Source of the DNA: Sambucus nigra
Lineage: Eukaryota; Streptophyta; Magnoliopsida; Dipsacales; Adoxaceae
Direction of reading: 5' to 3'
Assembly: GCA_949130495.1 (NCBI GenBank)
Contig: OX422207.1
Location: forward strand, 830,526,073-830,590,072
DNA: 64,000 nucleotides
Shown: positions 56,771 to 64,000 of the stretch, one piece after another
Layout: the number at the start of each line of letters is the position of its first letter
Numbering within the stretch: position 1 is the first letter of the stretch
Notes under the pieces: generated by a model
What the model was told of the DNA's origin: nothing
Seen by the model: only the letters and a program-made list of their open reading frames with translations
Database searches by the model: none
Program-made: the position numbers and the translations under genes

Positions 56771-58744
56771 TGATCAAGGGTGAAAAGTACCGCGTGTCAA
56801 ACGCCGATCGTTATTTTCTATTCACCGCCTCAATACAAAAACCTAAACTATGACTACACTATTTTAGGGGAGTATATCGGCTAGTCCAGGTATCGAATCC
56901 ACAAAGACGAGTTGCTAGAATTTAAATGGTTTATTACTTCCCAATAAAAGTGTAAAAATTATTTTTCTAACTAAAAAGAAATAAAAGATAAACTAGGCAT
57001 GAGTGTATTTAAACTAAAATTAACAAAGCGAATAAAAACTATAGGATGCGACTAATATCCCTTAAATTGAGTAAATGCGTATAAATGGTTACATGGGACT
57101 GCGAATTATTAGGATTGCATCTCGTTTCGTCAATTAATTAAATTAAGAGTTGTCACACCCCTAAATTCGCATAAAAGACTAATAAGATTTTAGCGTCAAT
57201 AAATACCCCGAAAATTATGCACGCAAGGTCGTAAATACGGCACATACATGATATACACCGTTAAATTTCATAGGCGTAAAAACTAGGACAACGCACTCGA
57301 AATAAATACGTAAATCTCCATCACCAAAGCGAAGCAACAAATCAACCCTACGTGAGTTCCATTAATCGCACCCTAATTTAAATTATCCCCTACACATAGT
57401 AAATGACATAAATAAATTAACTAATTAATTAAAGCACACCACTAATTAATTTAGCAACTAAAATTATCTAAACATGAAAATTAATTAAGCATGGAAAATA
57501 AAGCAAATACAACTTAAGGGAGATAATGAATAGTAACACTTACATTAATGGTGGAAAACCAACACAAAATGAGGAGAGGGGTGTCTCCACAAATAAACCC
57601 CAATGTTATCTCTAACCTAGGTCTAAAATAAGGAAAGGGAAAAAAACTAAGATATTATGAGTTATCTTACAAAAATAACTAAAGTTGCTATTTATAGTAA
57701 GTTGGAAATAAGAAATAAAGAAAAAGAAATAAGAAAAGAAAAAAAGGAATAGTTACAAATAAGGAAACAAAAATAAAAGAAAAAGATATTAAAAAAATAG
57801 AAAATGGGCAAAAGGTATCTCGGCTAAAAACAGAACATCGGTCGACCGGGGTCCCAAGGCCGGTCGACCGCTTGAAAAAGGAACACACTGTCAAGGCGCA
57901 AAGGCAAATCAAGAAAATTCAGTCGAGCGTCGGAGCATAACCGGCCGACCGGTGCTACAAATTCAAACCCCACATCGCGAGCCTCCATCTTCGCACACCA
58001 CAAACCCATAAAAACCACCATTGTTGCAATATGCTGAGACCCACTTCCATAAAATCCACCATGCCAAAAAAAAACCATTTCTATAAAATCCACCATGTTT
58101 GTGCCCATTTAAAGCCAAGACTAAGCTCCAAAAGAAACCAACAACCTCTAAAAACTCAAATCTCCATTAATGTCCAAAAGCTCTAAAACCACCATTAATG
58201 GCCAAAACCCAAGCTCCAAACATGGACAAAGAGACCCATTTGCGCGTGTGAACCAAAATAGAGCTCCAATTTCAGACGAAAGTCATCAATTTGGGACGAA
58301 CCCAAAACCCGAGCAAAACCCGGGCCAAAACCCAAATCGCCATTCCAGCAAAAAACGTTTTAGGGACATAGATGGAATTAATGGATTTGTTATTAAAGAA
58401 GAAAAGGGACATGGATGTAATTAATAAAATTGTTAATGAATCTCTTATAATTCTTTTCGATTAAAGCTTCGTGTTTCCTTCGTTCGGACTCCGATTCGAG
58501 CACCGTTCGCGGCCACACGAAATTTGGCCCGAGGGCTACAACTTTCGTGAAGACTTTGGGAAAAAAATTCCGAAATATAAAATTACAAAAATGCCCCTGA
58601 CGTGCAAATCGTGACGAAACTTTATCGAAACGCGCAAAACGGAGGTTGTCTGATTAACGAGCATAATTATTGGCATTAAAGTACTCGATAGGGCTAAAAA
58701 GCCTAAGTTCGAGGGTAATTAAATGCATAATTTGATGCGAATCA
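56771..58744 (-). repeat. 3' LTR of the Athila-like element (1,974 bp)
   Basis: Plus-strand ends TGATCAAGGGTGAAAAG and TTTGATGCGAATCA. On the minus strand a CpG motif cluster (GGTCGACCG repeats, about 57955-57838) precedes a long pyrimidine tract and a TATA box CTATAAATAG at 57697-57688. The frame 58170-58424 inside it is not coding: the matching frame in the other LTR differs in length and end. Confidence 0.88.
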
Positions 58745-58756
58745 CACCCCCTAGCT
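58745..58756 (-). promoter_or_regulatory. Polypurine tract of the Athila-like element
   Basis: The minus strand reads GCTAGGGGGTGTG directly before the LTR start TGATTCGCATC. Confidence 0.6.
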
Positions 58757-61000
58757 TACACATTGCTAGTCCCTAGTAATGAAATTCAACACAAGAAGAA
58801 CTATAAGAAAATCACAACATGTATATATGCATCGAAATATAAATGCCACTTTCGTAGGGAACACGATTGCATTTAGAATATGCAATAAGCCGTTAAACCC
58901 CTAGGTTACCCTAGTGGACGAGTGTCATCTCGTGAGGGTTTTAAGGGATGAAACCCACAAATATAATATGGTTTCCTCAAAAGATGCCCAAGCACATGCA
59001 ACACACCCACAATAGCGAAAAAGTTTTCATACACGTTATTAGCACAACGAACGAATTCAAAAGAAAGTCCATATTATTAAAATTATAGAATGCACCTCAT
59101 AGAATTGAAACCTTAAAATGTGGGAGGGGAGCGAGCACGTGAAAAGAATGACTTGGCCAAAAACTTAAATAAATTGGATAAAAATTAAAGCAAGCATATA
59201 TTCAATCCTCACGGGCATTACTCACATCAAGTGAATTAACTCGAAACAGGGAGTTAACACATAGAACATGCGGGAATAAAGAGTAAATGTAAATGAAAAC
59301 TAGTCCACACACATGTCACAAATGAAGAACGCTATATATAAAATGAAAAATTGTAATCTCAATGAAAGATACCTCACATTAAAGGAGGCAAAATGCATTT
59401 TCACAAATTATCAAAACTATTTCAACTTTTAAATTAAATTCACCACAGGATCACATAGAACTTTATAGGGTTGTAATGTAGGTATGGGGTTAAGGTATGA
59501 AATGAAAGGAATATATGTACGGGTTCAGAGTGTTCGAAAATGAAAACTTGGAATAATAGGAACAATGCGGGCAATAGCAAAATTGGAAAACAAGTTCCAA
59601 ACAAGCATTGGATCTAATAATTGGAGAGTAATTAAAGCTTATTGAACACTAAACACAACATTTACAACTTTCTCTTTATTTTCTTTTCTTCTTTTTCTCA
59701 CTTTTCCCTTTTTTTCTTGTTTCTTTTTTTCATATCTTTTTCACTTCTTTCTTTTCTTTACTTTTCTCACTCTCACATGCCTAAATTGCAACCGCAACTG
59801 CAACACAACAACAACATTCAATCCCAAGTAACATTCTAAACAAAGGTATGTAAGGTGTATGTATGGTCTAAAACTCCAATGTGGAGTTGGTATGGGAATT
59901 GGGTAATGAAACGAAAGGCTATATTTAGTCTCAAAGCGGTTAACGAGGGAAAACATTTAAGGTCAGGTCAAGGTCAATATGGGTGATATAACAAAGATGG
60001 CCTATGATCATTTCACAAAGTTTACGCAATTCTCGAGCAAAAATAAACTTCAAAAATCATGCTCAAGTAACACATTTCATATATGAACTCAATTAATGAA
60101 CAATCAAATGAAAGAATAGAGAGATTACCGACGAATTCAACGTTTTCAAAGAGGAAAGAATAGTGTATAAGACTCACAAACGACTAAAGGCACAAAGCTT
60201 ACTCGATGTAAGTATATACAATGCAATAAAAGATTACCGAGTTATAAAAATCTTAAACCAAATCAATAGAGCAATAAAAGTGCATGTGCTCATGGGATTA
60301 AAGTTTAATTCATGAAGTTATTCATAATATCAATGATTGAGGACTAAAGTCTAATAACTTCTAAAATCGAGAACATGCGTCATTGAGTTGTCTATTGGAT
60401 TGGGCAATTATTGAAATTTATCATCGAAAACAAAGGCAAAATGCCCAACAAAGGAGAAAAAAGAAAGAAAATATTTTTGAAAATTTTAATTTTTCTAAGA
60501 AAAGCAAACTAAGTAACTAACATGTGAGCAAAAACATGGACTAAATAAAGATATGGATAGAATATCCCACACCCCCTAACTTAAAACCTAACATTGTCCT
60601 CAATGTGAATTAAGAACTAAGTTAAAGAGAGTAAAAGAGCGATATTACCGAAAATTGGAGCGATCCCCATAAGAACAAGTCCAAAGAATCTACAAAACAA
60701 GTTAGTATCGAGAATAGCAAAAACAAATAAAAAAAAGTTAACTAATTACACTAGACTAAATTAAAAAGGGCAGAAAAGATAAAAAGAAAGAAAGAATAAA
60801 AAGATAACTATATACAACCTACTATTTAGGCTTCACACTAACTATACACTAGAAGTATAAATAGTTGAGGGTCCACTGCAAAAATGATTTGACTTTGGAG
60901 GATAACTGGTGTACCCTCACACTCAAGCATACCTTCCAAAAAATATGAATTCCGTTTGAACAACGGAAGGCAAGTGTAAGGCGGAAGAAATGAACCATCG
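58757..61000 (-). other. Non-coding interior of the Athila-like element
   Basis: About 2.2 kb without any pol motif. It includes a pyrimidine-rich stretch (about 59660-59770) and a second GGGGGTGTGGGATATTC-type purine tract near 60564-60580 on the minus strand. No gene is supported. Confidence 0.6.
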
Positions 61001-61555
61001 TCAATTAAAAGTTTTGGAAGGGCGATGGGGGGATTTGCATAAAATGGGTGACAAAAACATGTGGAGACCGAGAAAAGCAGAAAATCCTCCCAAAGATTTA
61101 GCAATGGGAATGGGAGGTGGCGCACAGGAGGGCAAATATGCCTTTATGGAAAGCAACTCGAGCAAGTACTCCTCGTCGGTGAAAGGGTTGAACTTTTTAA
61201 AGTTTGGTACCGATTCATCGGGTACTTGTGACGGTGTGGTAACAGAAAATGAAAATGGGGAGGAAAGAAATTCAAACTCAAGAGATGAGTTATCATTGCT
61301 CAAAGTTGAAATTTCAAAAGAGATAGGATCATTTTCAATGAAACTTTCTTCTTTCGGATCCAAAGAAGAAATCATCTCATTGCAAATGGATACTACATCC
61401 GTTTCATCCTCACTTTCATTCTCTATTAAAAGATGGGCCAAGCGATGAATGGTTTGTTTCAATTTAGGCACAAAGTCCTCAATTATTTCAAAACATTCCT
61501 CGACTTCAAAAGTCTCGGAGGAGAAATCATCGTCGAATTCGAATAATAAATCCAA
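61001..61555 (-). CDS. Acidic hypothetical protein in the Athila-like element
   Basis: A 184-residue frame. The first half is rich in Asp, Glu, Ser and Phe (FEFDDDFSSETFEVEE). The C-terminal part, SLGGFSAFLGLHMFLSPI, is more hydrophobic. It lies directly downstream of another acidic frame (61565-61849) in the same reading frame, separated by two stop codons. The two may be one gag-like protein that has decayed, or a readthrough unit. I do not recognise a domain. Position behind the primer site is where gag normally lies. Function is unknown. Confidence 0.45.
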   Translation of the reverse strand: MDLLFEFDDDFSSETFEVEECFEIIEDFVPKLKQTIHRLAHLLIENESEDETDVVSICNEMISSLDPKEESFIENDPISFEISTLSNDNSSLEFEFLSSPFSFSVTTPSQVPDESVPNFKKFNPFTDEEYLLELLSIKAYLPSCAPPPIPIAKSLGGFSAFLGLHMFLSPILCKSPHRPSKTFN

Positions 61556-61564
61556 GTCTTACTC

Positions 61565-61849
61565 CTAACAATGATTTTCTTCCCGATAACGTTCTTCATA
61601 CCTCTCGTTCTCAAGCATGAGCAAACCCTCGCCGAAAGTCATAGGCCGAGGTGCAAATTCTTGAAAATGAGGAGTTTGAAAATCATTATCGGCACTAAAG
61701 TTAAACTCATTATTAAAGGAATTTTGAAAACTATTGTAATTCGTTTCAAAATTCCTATTATAAGGAGGTAAAGGTCCAAAATCATTATCATCATCATCAA
61801 AATAAACGCACTCCAAAGCTTGACTTTTGTAATACTCGCCCAAAGTCAT
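61565..61849 (-). CDS. Acidic, Asn/Phe-rich hypothetical protein in the Athila-like element
   Basis: A 94-residue frame starting MTLGEYYKSQALECVYF, then an Asp run and an Asn/Phe-rich middle (NSFQNSFNNEFNF), ending in a Glu/Arg-rich tail. The phrase PMTFGEGL near residue 69 resembles the start MTLGEY, which suggests an internal duplication. It is the first frame after the primer site apart from short ones, so it may be the N-terminal part of a gag-like product that continues in 61001-61555. No known domain was recognised. Confidence 0.4.
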   Translation of the reverse strand: MTLGEYYKSQALECVYFDDDDNDFGPLPPYNRNFETNYNSFQNSFNNEFNFSADNDFQTPHFQEFAPRPMTFGEGLLMLENERYEERYREENHC

Positions 61850-62134
61850 TTCAGATGTTGCAATTTTTTGGGACTATAAATATTGACCAAAAGTCAAAGG
61901 AGTATGGGAATTTTGAGAATTATCATAATAATTACCGAAAGAATTGGAATAAGACATGCTTACCCCCAAAAATGGCTCGACGTGGCGAATTCCACAAAGT
62001 AGATGCGCGCGCAAGAAATTTGAGCATTTCTAAGTGCTCAAATGTAGAGGTCCTGCAAAATTGTTAGGCAAAAAATACAAATAGAAATAAAATACTACGA
62101 AATACTAAATCAACTAAATTCTAAAACAAACTAG

Positions 62135-62152
62135 TCCTCGGTAACGGCGCCA
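62135..62152 (-). promoter_or_regulatory. Primer-binding site, Asp-tRNA type
   Basis: The minus strand reads TGGCGCCGTTACCGAGGA, three bases after the LTR end. It matches the complement of the plant Asp-tRNA 3' end (TGGCGCCGTTGCCGGGGA) at 16 of 18 positions. Confidence 0.85.
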
Positions 62153-62155
62153 TTT

Positions 62156-64000
62156 TGATCAAGGGTGAAAAGTAGCGCGTGTCAAACGCCGATCATTGTT
62201 TTCTGTTCACCGCGTCAATACAAAAACCTAAACTATGACTACACTCTTTTAAGGGAGTATATCGGCTAGTCCGGGTATCGAATCCACAAATACGAGTTGC
62301 TAGAATTTAAATTTTTTATTACTTCCCAATAAAGTGTAAAAGATATTTTTCTAACTAAAAAGAAATTAAAGATAAACTAGGCATGAGTGTATTTAAACTA
62401 AAATTAACAAAGAGAATAAAAACTATAGGATGCGACTAATATCCCTCAAATTGAGTTAAAGCGTATAAATCGTTACAGGGGCTGTGAATTATTAGGATTG
62501 CATCTTATTTCGTCAATTAATTAAATTAAGAGTTGTCACACCCCTAAATTTGCATAAAAGACTAATAAGATTTTGGCATCAACAAATACCCCAAAAATTA
62601 TGCACGCACGGTCGTAAATACGGCGCATACATGATATACACCGTTAAATTTCCTAGGCGTAAAAACTAGGACAATGCACTCGAAATAAATACGTAAATCT
62701 CCATCACCAAAGCGAAGCAACAAATCAACCCTACGTGAGTTCCATTAATAGCACCCTAATTTAAATTAGCCTCTACACATATTAAATGACATAAATAAAT
62801 TAACTAATTAATTAAAGCACACCACTAATTAATTTAGCAACTAAAATTATCTAGGCATGAAAATTAATTAAGCATGGAAAATAAAGCAAATACAACTTAA
62901 AGGAGATAATGAATAGTAACACTCACATTAATGGTGGAAAACCAACACAAAATGAGGAGAGGGGTGTCTCCACAAATAAACCCCAATAGTATCTCTAACC
63001 TAGGTCTAAAATAAGAAAAGGGAAAAAAACTAAGATATTATGAGCTATCTTACAAAAATAACTAAAGTTGCTATTTATAGTAAGTTGGAAATAAGAAATA
63101 AAGAAAAGGAAATAAGAAAAGAAAAAAAGGTATAGTTACAAATAAGGAAACAAAAATAAAAGAAAAAGAAAAAGAAATAAAAAAAATAAAAAATGGGCAA
63201 CAGGTATCTCGACTAAAAACAGAGCACTGGTCGACCGGTGTCCCAAGGCCGGTCGACCGCATGAACAGGAAAGGAACACACTGTCAAGGCGCAAAGGCAA
63301 ATCAAGAAAATCCGGTCGACCATCTAAGCATGGCCGGTCGACCGGTGCTGCAAATTCAAACCCCACATCGCAAGCCTCCATCTTCGCACACCACAAACCC
63401 ATAAAAAACACCATTGTTGCAATATGTCGAGACCCACTTTCATAAAATCCACCATGCCAAAAAAAAACCACTTCTATAAAATCCACCATGTTTGTGCCCA
63501 TTTAAAGCCCTAAGCTCCAAAAGAAACCAACAACTTCCAAAAACTCAAATCTCCATTAATGGCCAAAACCCAAGCTCCAAACATGGCCAAAGAGACCCAT
63601 TTGCGCGTGTGAACCAAAATCGAGCTTCAATTTCGGACCAAAGTCATCAATTTTGGGACGAACCCAAAACCCGACGAAAACCCAAATCGCCATTCCATTT
63701 GCTGCAAAAAACGTTTTGGGGACATAGATGGAATTAATGGATTTGTTATTAACGAAGAAAAGGGACATGGATGTAATTAATAAAATTGTTAATGAATCTC
63801 TTATAATTCTTTCCGATTAAAGCTCCATGTTTCCTTCGTTCGGACTCCGATTCAAGCACCGTTTACGGACACGCGAAGCTTGGCCCGAGGGCTATAACTT
63901 TCGTGAAGACTTCGGGAAAAAATCCCGAAATATAAAATTACGAAAATGCCACTAAACGTGCAAATCGCGACGAAACTTTATCGAAACGAGTCCAAACTTC
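62156..64000 (-). repeat. 5' LTR of the Athila-like element, cut by the window edge
   Basis: It aligns with 56771-58744 from TGATCAAGGGTGAAAAG onward, with a few percent differences and small indels. On the minus strand the TATA box CTATAAATAG is at 63080-63071, downstream of the GGTCGACCG cluster (about 63352-63226). Roughly the last 130 bases of the LTR lie outside. Confidence 0.88.

Larger units (their letters stand above)
56771..64000 (-). mobile_element. Athila/Tat-like non-autonomous Ty3/gypsy element, runs off the window
   Basis: Two direct repeats (56771-58744 and 62156 to beyond 64000) flank a 3.4-kb interior. The primer site next to the right repeat matches Asp-tRNA, and a purine tract adjoins the left repeat, so the element is on the minus strand. 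Left flank CTCGG (56766-56770) is the candidate target duplication; its partner is outside. The interior encodes only acidic proteins of unknown function and no pol. Asp-tRNA priming is typical of Athila elements. It is inserted in the gag of gypsy-1. Confidence 0.8.

Noticed and set aside
57688..58108. Minus-strand frames with a hydrophobic, Phe-rich tail resembling a membrane segment
   Set aside because: They are translations of the TATA-proximal pyrimidine tract of the LTR; the hydrophobicity is a composition effect.
58170..58424. 84-residue plus-strand open frame rich in Asn, Lys and Ser
   Set aside because: It is inside the Athila-like LTR; the matching frame in the other LTR is changed in length and end. 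No domain.

Overview
This window is plant nuclear DNA made almost entirely of nested retrotransposons. I find no host protein-coding gene, tRNA or rRNA. The plant assignment rests on plant-type Ty1/copia (Sirevirus-like) and Ty3/gypsy (chromovirus-like and Athila/Tat-like) proteins, initiator-Met-tRNA and Asp-tRNA primer-binding sites, AT-rich spacers and CT/TA microsatellites. The species cannot be read from the sequence.

Layout. 1-3527: old debris, namely an LTR-like fragment with a TATA box (1-480), the RNase H tail of a LINE (849-1058), a weak MITE-like inverted repeat (1731-2118) and the putative left half of an old gypsy-type LTR. 3533-10553: a copia-type element with 1,070-bp LTRs and a perfect TAATT target duplication. 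It encodes only a broken gag and no pol, so it resembles a TR-GAG element. Its 3' LTR carries a further ~1.26-kb insertion. 10559-12318: the right part of the old gypsy-type LTR that this element split. 13230 onward, minus strand: element gypsy-1, a chromovirus-like Ty3/gypsy element with a 2.97-kb 3' LTR and a decayed pol.

The pol of gypsy-1 is split in its reverse transcriptase by a plus-strand element, gypsy-2 (18465-55185, target duplication CCATA/CCGTA). Gypsy-2 has ~3.45-kb LTRs but only ~1.83 kb of apparently non-coding interior (LARD-like). It shares LTR ends and polypurine tract with gypsy-1. Each gypsy-2 LTR was then hit by the same Sirevirus-like copia family, both times in minus orientation. 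Copy A (19578-29473, target duplication GATTA) is older and broken. Array B (about 33840-52248) is a head-to-tail array: gag fragment, LTR, interior, LTR, interior, LTR. Its period is exactly 7,888 bp and its three LTRs are all 1,994 bp long. The rightmost interior encodes an uninterrupted 1,836-residue Gag-Pol with every catalytic motif I could check. The middle interior carries four premature stops. The left end was deleted through a 7-bp microhomology.

Gypsy-1 resumes at 55186 (reverse transcriptase, protease, gag zinc knuckle). It is interrupted again at 56771 by an Athila/Tat-like element (minus strand, Asp-tRNA primer site) that encodes only acidic proteins of unknown function and runs off the window.

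The relative order of insertion follows from the nesting. Gypsy-1 is older than gypsy-2, which is older than copia A and array B; the Athila-like element is younger than gypsy-1. Most worth following up are the tandem Sirevirus array with its apparently intact member, the apparent non-autonomous/autonomous pairing of gypsy-2 with gypsy-1-type elements, a short motif conserved 70-77 bp from the ends of three LTR families, and clusters of CpG-rich near-palindromes in several unrelated LTRs.
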